From contig OX044357.1 of NCBI GenBank assembly GCA_943846675.1, positions 2,604,001 through 2,668,000 of the forward strand: a DNA stretch of 64,000 nt, read 5' to 3'. The translations under genes were made by a program, and so were the position numbers. The notes below the pieces were generated by a model. The model was not told the DNA's origin and did no database searches. It saw nothing but the letters and a program-made list of their open reading frames with translations. This DNA is from UBA987 sp002292105 (lineage in GTDB: Bacteria > Bacteroidota > Bacteroidia > NS11-12g > UBA9320). Position 1 is the stretch's first letter. The number at the start of each line of letters is the position of its first letter. Positions 8,999 to 16,859 of this stretch are shown piece by piece.

Positions 8999-10209
8999 CT
9001 ACTCAGAAACGATGTTTCCTAGCATATCCAATTCTAGTAGCGTAAAGTAATCTTCACCCTCATATTTATAGCTCGTTCCTACCACCATGGTACCTGCATC
9101 AGTAAACATCTGCCTATACGAATACACCTCTGAAAAATCGGGAACGGGTAAGGTAAAATTCAAATTTGTATTTGCGTCTTTGTCAACTGATAGAAATTTG
9201 AGCTTTTTGTCTACTTCCGAGTAAATCACATGTCCTTGCCCTGGCCCTAAAAATTCAGGCAACGAATTGGCTTGACCTATTGGGAAATGACCATTAGAGT
9301 AAGACCTAACCAATTGGTTGTTGATGTAATTGGCTGGAAGTAAAGATTCATCCGTTTGCTCACCTGTTTGAACATCAATCGCTGAATAATGCTGTAAGTG
9401 TTCATCATTTATTACAGCATTGTATACAAACGAACTACCCGTATAGGATAAACCTATAACCTCCATATGAGTAGCTTCAAGGGTATCCTTGACTGAATAA
9501 CGAATCGCACCATTGGATTCCAAAAGTTGTATTGTTCTCACATTATTTGGATCATATCCAAACCGCCCAGGCCCCAACTGGACCCAACCCGACTGTCTGA
9601 TAGTGCCAATTACGACAGTATTGTCTGGCAATTCGATAAAACGGCAACTATGCCCTTCTGCTATAGTATGAGACCTGATCTCATCTAAATTTTCATCCAA
9701 CCACACTAATATTCCGATACGGTTACCAAACGGACCTTCTTCAGGGTAATCTATGGACATAAGGTATCCCCCAGAACTTAACTGACTAATCTTAAATAGT
9801 CGCATATCATAATCGGAAGCGCCATTCCAAACATGTGCATGTTCTATATTAAAATCCCGGCCTACTTTCTGTATCATTACTTGTGGAGATGATGATTCCG
9901 GAACACTGTTAATAATCCATCCATTTTCCTTCAAACATGTTATACTCAGTTGACCTCCAAAATTCTCCATACTACTAATAGGGATTATTTCTATTAAACG
10001 CAGATTTCTATCGTAGCGATAAATTACGGTAGAATCAGAAAACCATAAGTACCGACACAAATTGTTTCATCGTTTGGTCCTTCTTGTATGGAGGAAACAT
10101 AGAACCCACTCGTACCGCTTATATGAAGCCTTGACAGATCGGTTTCATCTTCATTGCACGAACAATTAAGCAGTACCAAAACGGAGATTATAAGGTTTAC
10201 ATTTTTCAT
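8999..10209 (-). pseudogene. Lipoprotein of about 400 residues, beta-propeller-like, with a one-base frameshift
   Basis: The reading frame from ATG 10209 starts with a lipobox (LLNC, Cys16) and continues to 'TICVGTYGF', then ends at 10024 in the wrong frame. The remaining 340 or so codons continue in another frame as FSDSTVIYRYDRN down to 8999. Adding one base to the A4 run at 10039-10042 (T4 on the coding strand) joins GTYG directly to FSDS and restores one protein of about 403 residues. The body has repeated strand-turn blocks ('GGYLMSIDYPEEG', 'DNTVVIGTIRQSG', 'GTMVVGTSYKYEG'), as in lipoproteins with a propeller fold. Function is unknown. The break may be real or a homopolymer sequencing error. 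Confidence 0.75.
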
Positions 10210-10469
10210 TTTATCGTTCCGTTAGCGTCGTAATGAAGAAGGTAAATAATCTTATTTTTATTTACGGCCAGAATATAATCCCCATTATACAGTTTACACA
10301 GCTGTTGCTGTTGCCAATCTGTTTCAAACTTATTAATTATATCAAAATTTTCATCTGTTTCAATAATAGTGCCGTTTCGTTGTGCCAGCATAAAGTGGTT
10401 GTCGAAAGTTGCGTATGCGTTTACAATCTCTGTAAAATTGAACGGGACAAAATTGTTCGACGTCAGCAA
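10206..10469 (-). pseudogene. Probable 5'-truncated remnant related to the lipoprotein gene downstream
   Basis: Eighty-seven codons are open, but a stop lies five codons upstream and no ATG exists at the front; only a TTG could start it. No signal peptide or lipobox is encoded. The content ('NHFMLAQRNGTIIETD', 'YNGDYILAVNKNKIIYLLHYDANG') matches the blade-like end of the following lipoprotein, which ends in 'LLELDMLGNIVSE'. Its stop overlaps the start of that gene by 4 bp (ATGA). I read it as the 3' end of a tandem paralogue whose front was deleted, possibly together with the repeat-rich spacer next to it. Confidence 0.5.
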
Positions 10470-10702
10470 AAAGTGAACTTATAGGGGTTATGATTTAAGA
10501 GAGGGTTATTTAATATATTTATAACCTTTTAAATCAACCTTAATGGTAAACAAGAAAAGTACAAGTTCACTAATCAGTGACTTAAAAAGAAAGACAAGAA
10601 AAGCGTATTCATCGACTGAACTTCATATTAATTACACTAATAAGGCCTTGCAGACCTCTTCAAATATATATAATAAAGTGATAAAATTTAGAACGCGCGA
10701 AT
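10470..10702. other. AT-rich spacer with a weak hairpin
   Basis: No known gene is recognised in this stretch. A stem GGTTAT/ATAACC with an 11-base loop followed by TTTT lies at 10504-10530 and could be a weak plus-strand terminator. A 57-codon plus-strand frame begins at 10543 and is listed separately. Confidence 0.4.
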
Positions 10703-10716
10703 GGTTGAGGGAGTGA
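10543..10716 (+). CDS. Possible 57-residue basic small protein
   Basis: The frame runs from ATG 10543 to a TGA inside the octamer repeat at 10714-10716. The product is rich in Lys, Arg, Ser and Thr (for example 'ISDLKRKTRKAYSSTE' and 'KVIKFRTREWLRE'). An in-frame TAA lies seven codons upstream. There is no promoter or homologue I can point to. It could be a chance frame in AT-rich DNA or the leftover of a longer gene cut by the repeat. Confidence 0.2.
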   Translation: MVNKKSTSSLISDLKRKTRKAYSSTELHINYTNKALQTSSNIYNKVIKFRTREWLRE

Positions 10717-10790
10717 GGGAGTGAAGGATTGAAGGATTGAGGGATTGAAGGATTGAAGGATTGAGGGATTGAGGGACTGAAGGATTGAAT
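10703..10790. repeat. Tandem octanucleotide repeat, 11 units
   Basis: Eleven consecutive 8-bp units of the form GAnTGAnG are present; GATTGAAG and GATTGAGG dominate, and the outer units are degenerate. It lies in the spacer 44 bp beyond the stop of the DUF819 gene. The unit length is not a multiple of three, but no gene covers it apart from the end of a doubtful small frame. Copy number probably varies by slippage. Confidence 0.9.
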
Positions 10791-10833
10791 TCTTGTCAAC
10801 GCTCATGCGTCAGCTAGTCCTTAGTCCTTAAGT

Positions 10834-12453
10834 TTACAACGGTGCGACACCTTCCATTAGCACGGCACATAACCAAGCACCATAAGTACCTAAAGCATAC
10901 CCTAATACCGCAAGCAAAACGCCTACCGGTGCTAAAGATGGGTGAAATGCTGCTGCAACTACGGGCGCCGATGCTGCTCCGCCAACGTTGGCCTTACTCC
11001 CAACCGCCAAAAAGAAGAATGGTGCTCTGATCAATTTGGCTACAAGAAGAAGCAAGCCTGCATGGAAGGCCATCCAGATTAAACCAACCACTATCAGTAA
11101 TGGATTGTCTACAATTTGCCGTAAATCCATTTTCATACCAATGGTTGCCACTAGAATATAAATGAATACGCTACCCAATTTGGAAGCCCCATAGGCTTCT
11201 AGTTTTCTGGCTTTGGTAAAACTTAGTACCAATCCTATAGTTGTTGCCATTACCACCAACCAAAAGAAGGAACTGGTTAGTGTTGTTCCTTTTAATGCCT
11301 CTATCCCACTAAAATAGCCAGTAAACCATTTTGACGACAAGTGTGAAAATGCTGTTGCACCAAAGGCGATTCCCAATACCAATAAGATGTCACGAAGTGT
11401 TGGGTTCTTGCTTATGCTTTGGGTAAAGTGCTCCATTTTTTCTTGAAGCTCCTTAATTGCAGAACTATCTGCCTTCAGCCATTTATCTACTTTATCGGCT
11501 TTACCTGCACCATATAAAAGAACAGCCATCCAAATGTTGGCCACTACGATATCTACCAAGACCATTCCGCCATACTTACTCTGTGCGTATCCATAAACCT
11601 CGAGCATGGCGGTTTGATTGGCTCCTCCACCAATCCAACTACCCGCAAGCGTCGACAATCCTCTCCAAACTGCCTCAGGTCCTTGGCCGCCAACCGTTTC
11701 AGGAGAAAAAGTAGAGACCAATAAAATAGCAATTGGCCCGCCAACGATAATTCCAATCGTACCCGTAAAAAACATTATTAAACTCTTAGGTCCTAAATTG
11801 ATAATGCCTTTAAGATCGATGCTTAAGGTCATAAGCACCAATGCTGTTGGTAACAAGTACCTTGTGGCTATAAAGTATATGCTGTGAGACTGCACGCTGT
11901 TAACGATTCCTAAGCTTGCTAAAATTGATGGCAATAGGTAACACATTAACAAGGCTGGTATTACGGTATAAAATTTCTTTAAGAGCTTGTTGTTTGATGT
12001 ACTGGTGTAAAAAACGAATGCCAAACACAACAACAATAGACCCAAAACCACCGCATTATTTTTGACTAATGGCGCCTTTTTGATGACATCGACCTTCATT
12101 TTTTTGGCGCTTCCACCAACTTCCTGCAGCGTAAACGCGACCTCTCCTGATCCAGGAAGAGAAACAACTACAGGCTTCAATGACGACAAAACCATGCTGT
12201 CTTCATTCATAAAAAAGACGTACGACGACGCATTATACCATTGGGAAGGAAAATCTATTACCCATGATTCGGATTCAGACAAATCCAAATAACCGGGGGC
12301 ATGACCAAATACGAAAGATGGTAGTTCTGTGTCATCAGAGATGCTATCAATTACAGTGGCCGCCGAGGAATTTACCGATGAGAATGCAAGGCTTAAGAGT
12401 AATATCGGAAAAATGAATACGGTTTTTACGCGTTGGACTTTGATTCGAAACAT
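10834..12453 (-). CDS. DUF819 family membrane protein with an N-terminal periplasmic domain
   Basis: The protein has 539 residues. A signal peptide (about 1-32) and a beta-rich extracytoplasmic segment (about 35-125) precede the DUF819 membrane domain (about 130-539) of some ten to twelve helices. DUF819 features are 'RYLLPTALVLMTLSIDLKGI', 'GGPIAILL', 'AGSWIGGGANQTAM' and, near the end, 'ANVGGAASAPVVAAAFHPSL', a Gly/Ala-rich re-entrant segment typical of this transporter-like family. The substrate is unknown. Most DUF819 proteins start directly at the first helix, so the N-terminal sensor-like or binding domain is unusual. It stands as a single gene. Confidence 0.8.
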   Translation of the reverse strand: MFRIKVQRVKTVFIFPILLLSLAFSSVNSSAATVIDSISDDTELPSFVFGHAPGYLDLSESESWVIDFPSQWYNASSYVFFMNEDSMVLSSLKPVVVSLPGSGEVAFTLQEVGGSAKKMKVDVIKKAPLVKNNAVVLGLLLLCLAFVFYTSTSNNKLLKKFYTVIPALLMCYLLPSILASLGIVNSVQSHSIYFIATRYLLPTALVLMTLSIDLKGIINLGPKSLIMFFTGTIGIIVGGPIAILLVSTFSPETVGGQGPEAVWRGLSTLAGSWIGGGANQTAMLEVYGYAQSKYGGMVLVDIVVANIWMAVLLYGAGKADKVDKWLKADSSAIKELQEKMEHFTQSISKNPTLRDILLVLGIAFGATAFSHLSSKWFTGYFSGIEALKGTTLTSSFFWLVVMATTIGLVLSFTKARKLEAYGASKLGSVFIYILVATIGMKMDLRQIVDNPLLIVVGLIWMAFHAGLLLLVAKLIRAPFFFLAVGSKANVGGAASAPVVAAAFHPSLAPVGVLLAVLGYALGTYGAWLCAVLMEGVAPL

Positions 12454-12575
12454 GCCGCAAGTAATAAAAAAAAACGACTTGGTAATTCGATTATTATGGA
12501 TTAACTTCGACTACTTTCAATTTTTTATAAAGCATAATACTCATTAATTAGAATTTATGGTTTAACTTTACTTTT

Positions 12576-12605
12576 AAGAGGGACTGGTTCGCCAGTCTCT
12601 TTTTT
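12576..12605 (+). terminator. Intrinsic terminator in plus-strand orientation, not assigned to a gene
   Basis: A 12-bp stem (12576-12587 with 12592-12603) closes a TTCG tetraloop and runs into a T tract. Two of its pairs are G-U wobbles that exist only in plus-strand RNA; on the minus strand they become A-C mismatches. The flanking genes are both on the minus strand, so no known gene uses it. Confidence 0.6.
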
Positions 12606-13059
12606 ATTTTACAACACGTCGTCTTAATGCCATCATGTATCCTAAATGAAGGGCTTCGTGGGCATTATTAAACGACAGCGCATCTTCAATGCTTGTGAGG
12701 GTAAGTCCATAACTTGTTGGGTATTCTTGGAAGCTTTTGAACTTCCCTTGATTGTAATCATTCTCCAACGTATCAACCAATGACATTAGGTTCGATTTGA
12801 TAAAATCAAGCATATCCTGATCATAATCCGACGCCATTGTTCCTTTCTTAAAGTGGTTAACAATATTTGAATCTAGGTTCATGGGTAAACCACCCAACCG
12901 ATTGGTTAAAGCCTGCTGTGTGACCACAACATGCCCCAAGTTCCAAAGCAAATTGTTATTGAACCCAGTAGGTATCGTATTGAGTTGTTCTAAGGATAGT
13001 CCAGCAATTACCTTCTCTATGTTTTTACGCGTTTGCCGTGATATATCGAATACATTCAT
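12604..13059 (-). CDS. DinB-like four-helix-bundle protein
   Basis: The protein has 151 residues with the pattern of the DinB/YfiT superfamily: helix 1 'RQTRKNIEKVIAGLSLEQLN', then 'NNLLWNLGHVVVTQQALTNRL' with the first metal His, and near the end 'FNNAHEALHLGYMMALRR' with the paired His ligands. Members bind a metal and often act as thiol-dependent transferases, or have no known substrate. It starts at ATG 13059 and is followed, in its direction of transcription, by the DUF819 gene's divergent-side spacer rather than by an operon partner. Confidence 0.8.
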   Translation of the reverse strand: MNVFDISRQTRKNIEKVIAGLSLEQLNTIPTGFNNNLLWNLGHVVVTQQALTNRLGGLPMNLDSNIVNHFKKGTMASDYDQDMLDFIKSNLMSLVDTLENDYNQGKFKSFQEYPTSYGLTLTSIEDALSFNNAHEALHLGYMMALRRRVVK

Positions 13060-13077
13060 GGCTCAAATATACAGCTT

Positions 13078-13111
13078 AAAAAAACGCCTAAAACCAGAGG
13101 TTTTAGGCGTT
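13078..13111 (-). terminator. Rho-independent terminator of the T9SS protein gene at 13129
   Basis: A perfect 13-bp stem (AACGCCTAAAACC with its complement, 13083-13111) with the 3-base loop AGA is followed on the minus strand by seven Us. It sits 18 bp past the stop of the T9SS protein gene and just upstream of the DinB gene start. Confidence 0.9.
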
Positions 13112-13128
13112 AACTGAATTCTTTTCCT

Positions 13129-14403
13129 TTAGTATTTCACGATTTTTTCTACGTGTACTTCAGCACCAGATTTCACCTTTAGGTAATAAATACCTTGAGC
13201 AACGTTTGATATATCAATCTGGTTGGTTACAAGTCCGCTTTGCACTGAAATATTGCGTAATACTTGTCCGGCTGCGTCTGTTAACACAATAGCATCGACC
13301 AACATATCAGCATCACTTTCAACACTAATCACATCCTGTGTTGGATTTGGATAAACTTTAACACTGTTGGCCAGTGTATGCAATCTAGCTGCATCTCTAT
13401 TGGTCTGTTGAGGGATAAAGATGTCTGCATTTTCAGTCATCTCAGTCGTTTCTTCAACCGTATTGGTTTCTGCGTTAATTTGGTATGCCGTCGACACGCC
13501 ATTCACCACTTTAGATACAAACAATTTGTCCATTTCAGCGTCGTACTGAATGGTGCCATTTTGCTCAACCAATTTTGACTTTGCTTCAACGCCTAGTAAA
13601 GACTTTTGGGTAACCTCGCCGGTTACGTCATTCAAATCAGCGATGTAAAAACTTGTTGAACCTGATTTGTCGGCTTCAACAATTATCGCTTTTAGCGTTT
13701 TGGTTGTATTACAATATGCCAAAGACAGGACATCCACTTGAACAGAAACTGTTCTGGTCTTGTTTGTATTTAAATGAAGCTTCACCAAGCGATTAAATCC
13801 AGGAATGTCTTTTGCCACAAACAGGAATTCTGATTTATCCGTATTAATAGTTGGTAGGCTGATTGAGAAGTTATGTTTTTGTGTTAATCCTGCTGCGTCA
13901 TTTTTTGTCTGCTCTCCCACACAAGGCAGCGTAGGAACGAATATCGAAAAAGTCGGAATTTTTACTTTGTTCGCCGTGTTGTCCACCAAATCAAGTATGG
14001 TAATGCTCACATCTTCCGTTAAAAAGTCATAATAATTAGGAACTTTAGACGTCGCTAAATAGACCAGCTTGTTCTTCGACTCAACAAAATTTAACGACAA
14101 CACATGGTCGTATAACCGGGTTGACTTAAAGTGTCCACCAGCCTCATTTCTAACGTGAATTGTTGATGACGTTCCATCAAAACTAGCATAGGCATATTGC
14201 TCTTGTCCAGCGTATTTAATGAATGTGTTACGGCTATAGTCAGTACCTAGCGAAACTGATGGTTTGTCAAATTCTCCATCTGAGGTACTATAATTTGAAA
14301 TTTTCCAGTCGCTGTCTTTTTTAACAACACATGGATAGTTTGACTGCGCCATCACCATCCCGGCTGAGGCTATTAGTGCTACTGCTACACTTAGTTTTTT
14401 CAT
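13129..14403 (-). CDS. T9SS-secreted protein of unknown function
   Basis: The protein has 424 residues. The signal peptide is residues 1-19 (ends MVMAQ). The middle (about 20-340) consists of beta-rich repeats with phrases such as 'EQYAYASFDGTSSTIH', 'NKLVYLATSKVP', 'SEFLFVAKDIPGF' and 'DKLFVSKVVNGVSTAYQ', which would fit a propeller; no known domain is recognised. Residues about 345-424 are a type A T9SS sorting domain (VYPNPTQD, then AQGIYYLKVKSG, ending KIVKY). It is single-copy with its own terminator. The protein is expected at the cell surface or outside. Confidence 0.75.
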   Translation of the reverse strand: MKKLSVAVALIASAGMVMAQSNYPCVVKKDSDWKISNYSTSDGEFDKPSVSLGTDYSRNTFIKYAGQEQYAYASFDGTSSTIHVRNEAGGHFKSTRLYDHVLSLNFVESKNKLVYLATSKVPNYYDFLTEDVSITILDLVDNTANKVKIPTFSIFVPTLPCVGEQTKNDAAGLTQKHNFSISLPTINTDKSEFLFVAKDIPGFNRLVKLHLNTNKTRTVSVQVDVLSLAYCNTTKTLKAIIVEADKSGSTSFYIADLNDVTGEVTQKSLLGVEAKSKLVEQNGTIQYDAEMDKLFVSKVVNGVSTAYQINAETNTVEETTEMTENADIFIPQQTNRDAARLHTLANSVKVYPNPTQDVISVESDADMLVDAIVLTDAAGQVLRNISVQSGLVTNQIDISNVAQGIYYLKVKSGAEVHVEKIVKY

Positions 14404-14470
14404 GGTACTCTTGTTAATTTGTTCTACAATTTACAAAATATATACGAATCTGACGCCTTATGGTTACAAT

Positions 14471-15445
14471 CTAGCCGTCGGTTTTCTTCTTATTAGGCTT
14501 AGAGATAGAATCACGCATACTTGTGTCTGCTTCAATATTTCTCAGCTTATAATAATCCATTACACCTAAATTACCTGATCTAAATGCCTCGGCAATCGCC
14601 TTAGGTATCTCTGACTCGGCCAAAATTACTTGTGCTCTTGCACGCTGAGATTCAGCCTTCATTTCTTGTTCGCTTGCAACAGCCATTGCACGTCGCTCTT
14701 CTGCTTTTGCATTGGCGACTTTTAAATCCGCTTCAGCTTGATCTGTCTGTAATTCAGCGCCAATATTTTTTCCTATATCAATGTCGGCAATATCAATACT
14801 TAATATCTCAAAAGCCGTTCCCGCATCCAGTCCTTTGGAAAGAACCGTTTTCGAAATACGATCTGGATTTTCCAACACAGATTTGTGATCAGTGGCAGAA
14901 CCAATCGTTGTAACAATACCTTCACCAACACGAGCCAGTATGGTTTCTTCACCAGCACCACCAACCAATTGATGAATGTTTGCTCTTACCGTCACACGCG
15001 CTTTAGCAATTAACTGAATTCCGTCTTTGGCTACGGCCGCAACCGGAGGTGTATTGATAACCCTCGGGTTAACACTAAGCTGTACCGCGTCAAACACGTC
15101 ACGTCCTGCAAGATCAATTGCCGCAGCAAGGTTAAAATCTAGTGGGATATTTGCTTTGTCGGCACTAATAAGTGCTTTGATTACATTGTTTACATTTCCT
15201 CCTGCCATGTAGTGCGTTTCCAAGTCGTTAACACCCGTATTCAAACCAGCTTTCACAGAGTTGATTTGAGCGTTAATGATAAGTGATGGCGGCACTTTAC
15301 GAATGCGCATTAATATCAATTGCACAATACTTGTTCGCGCTCCAGACACCAATGCCGTAAACCACAATCCAATTGGGACAAAGTACAAAAACACAAAAAG
15401 GAAAATGAGAATTGCGCCAATGGCGAGCAATAATGATGCATTCAT
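14471..15445 (-). CDS. floA: Flotillin-like protein FloA
   Basis: The protein has 324 residues and is nearly collinear with FloA/YqfA. It has a hydrophobic membrane-associated N-terminus (1-35), 'GARTSIVQLILMRIRKVPP', 'INAQINSVKAGLN', a PHB-like core ('RVTVRANIHQLVGGAGEETI', 'RVGEGIVTTIGSA'), and a C-terminal Ala/Glu-rich coiled coil (about 235-295). FloA organises membrane microdomains. Its start overlaps the end of the NfeD gene by 4 bp (ATGA), and that pairing is the standard genomic partner arrangement, supporting both calls. Confidence 0.95.
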   Translation of the reverse strand: MNASLLLAIGAILIFLFVFLYFVPIGLWFTALVSGARTSIVQLILMRIRKVPPSLIINAQINSVKAGLNTGVNDLETHYMAGGNVNNVIKALISADKANIPLDFNLAAAIDLAGRDVFDAVQLSVNPRVINTPPVAAVAKDGIQLIAKARVTVRANIHQLVGGAGEETILARVGEGIVTTIGSATDHKSVLENPDRISKTVLSKGLDAGTAFEILSIDIADIDIGKNIGAELQTDQAEADLKVANAKAEERRAMAVASEQEMKAESQRARAQVILAESEIPKAIAEAFRSGNLGVMDYYKLRNIEADTSMRDSISKPNKKKTDG

Positions 15446-15909
15446 ATGTCTAACTTTTTAATAAATATTTTATTCTGATTAATTCGAATCACTTCAATGG
15501 AGCTTCCCGTTTCTATGGCCTCTCCTTCTGAACTGACTTCGACTTTTTTACCGTTGATTAGCCCTGTTCCCAGTGGCCGCATGGCCGAAAGTGCACGACC
15601 TTGATCGCCTACCTTCACCAAGTCTACAGCATCTTTCTTTGCCTTACTGGCAATGGTGCCTGTAGATGCCATTTTTGTCCAAACGCCACTTTTTAGCGCA
15701 AATAGAACGACACTAATGGTTACAATGCCCACAGAGAATAACACCACGTTACCTGTTGTGTTTCCATACACGTTATAGGCTTGATAGACCCCAAAGCTGA
15801 TAAACCCAAGGCCAATAATGCCTAACACCACACCCGGAGTCACTAATATTTCTACCAAAAGAAATACCAGGCCAATTGCAATGAAAAATATGATTAAACC
15901 TAAGGTCAT
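15442..15909 (-). CDS. NfeD-family membrane protein, FloA partner
   Basis: The protein has 155 residues. Three or so hydrophobic helices (about 1-75) are followed by a C-terminal OB-fold NfeD domain (about 85-155) with 'DLVKVGDQGRALSAMRPLGTG', 'INGKKVEVSSEGEAIETGS' and 'IEVIRINQNKIFIKKL'. The shorter NfeD form without the ClpP-like protease is the type encoded next to floA. The 4-bp overlap with floA implies translational coupling. Confidence 0.9.
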   Translation of the reverse strand: MTLGLIIFFIAIGLVFLLVEILVTPGVVLGIIGLGFISFGVYQAYNVYGNTTGNVVLFSVGIVTISVVLFALKSGVWTKMASTGTIASKAKKDAVDLVKVGDQGRALSAMRPLGTGLINGKKVEVSSEGEAIETGSSIEVIRINQNKIFIKKLDI

Positions 15910-15983
15910 GCTTGTGTTTTACAACGTACGCAATTTACATATAAAATGATATTTACTGACCTGATTTGGAGAAAGGCTTCAAT

Positions 15984-16859
15984 CTATACGACAAACGTAA
16001 TACCGCTTCTAATTTCGATGTCGAAGACGTTTGCTGACATTTGCTCCCCATCTAAGTGCGCATACATGAGTGATTGTGAACTAACCTGCACTTTTTTAAC
16101 CTTGTATTGTGAAACAAATGGTGCACTAAGATGCTCGCCAGATTCCACTTTGGGGATGTTAAACAATCTTTTTAGAGGCGATAGCGCATCAATCAAAATT
16201 AAGTTTAACAAACCATCTTGCGCATCACTTTCTGGTGATATTCTAAATCCTCCACCATACTCTGTGCCATTAGCAATAGCAATCATAAACAAACGTTTTT
16301 TGATTTGTTCATTTGACGTTTTAACCTCAACCTCTACGCTTCTATAAAAGAGTACGTTCTTAAAAATGGCTATCCAATACTTCCATTTGCTCGAAACAAA
16401 TGGGACCTTCATGCGCATCGTTTCTCTTGCCACACTGCCGTCGAAGCCAATACCCACCCCATTAAGAAAATATCTGTTGTTACAAATCCCGAAGTCGTAG
16501 TCGTCTCTTCCTGTGCGCATCACAGCCTGTATCGACTCAGCAATAGAAATTGGCCCATACACCAATCGATAAAAATCGTTACCACTTCCAGCCGGGACCA
16601 AATGAATGGTTCGGTTGTGCACATCGGTCACATTCAAAACCTCATTGACCGTTCCGTCTCCCCCTACAATAGAAACCACATCGGGTTGAGCAAGTTGTAT
16701 TTGCTCCTGTATCGCAGTTAAATCGTTGGGTTTTTCGGTATAATAAAATATAAAATTGTGTTGTTTATGCTGTTTCGCAAAAGTCTCATAATCTGCACCA
16801 ACTTTCTTGGCGGTTCCCCCACCCGCAAAAGGATTACAGATGACGAGTATCTTAATCAA
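15984..16859 (-). CDS. Diacylglycerol/sphingosine kinase-like lipid kinase (YegS/DgkB type)
   Basis: The protein has 291 residues. The kinase catalytic domain shows 'NPFAGGGTAKK' (9-19), the nucleotide-binding GGDGT (66-70) followed by VNEVLN, and 'PAGSGNDFYR' further on. The C-terminal half has 'LNGVGIGFDG', 'GGGFRISPESDAQDGLLNLILI' and 'LDGEQM', all conserved in this family. It phosphorylates a lipid headgroup using ATP; the substrate is not determinable here. Its start overlaps the stop of fbp by 4 bp, so it is probably co-translated with it. Confidence 0.9.
   Translation of the reverse strand: MIKILVICNPFAGGGTAKKVGADYETFAKQHKQHNFIFYYTEKPNDLTAIQEQIQLAQPDVVSIVGGDGTVNEVLNVTDVHNRTIHLVPAGSGNDFYRLVYGPISIAESIQAVMRTGRDDYDFGICNNRYFLNGVGIGFDGSVARETMRMKVPFVSSKWKYWIAIFKNVLFYRSVEVEVKTSNEQIKKRLFMIAIANGTEYGGGFRISPESDAQDGLLNLILIDALSPLKRLFNIPKVESGEHLSAPFVSQYKVKKVQVSSQSLMYAHLDGEQMSANVFDIEIRSGITFVV

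Noticed and set aside
10039..10042. Programmed frameshifting in the lipoprotein gene
   Set aside because: No slippery heptamer, no stimulatory stem or internal SD is evident; a plain base loss fits better.
10703..10790. The octamer array as a CRISPR
   Set aside because: The units are 8 bp without spacers, and no cas gene is present.
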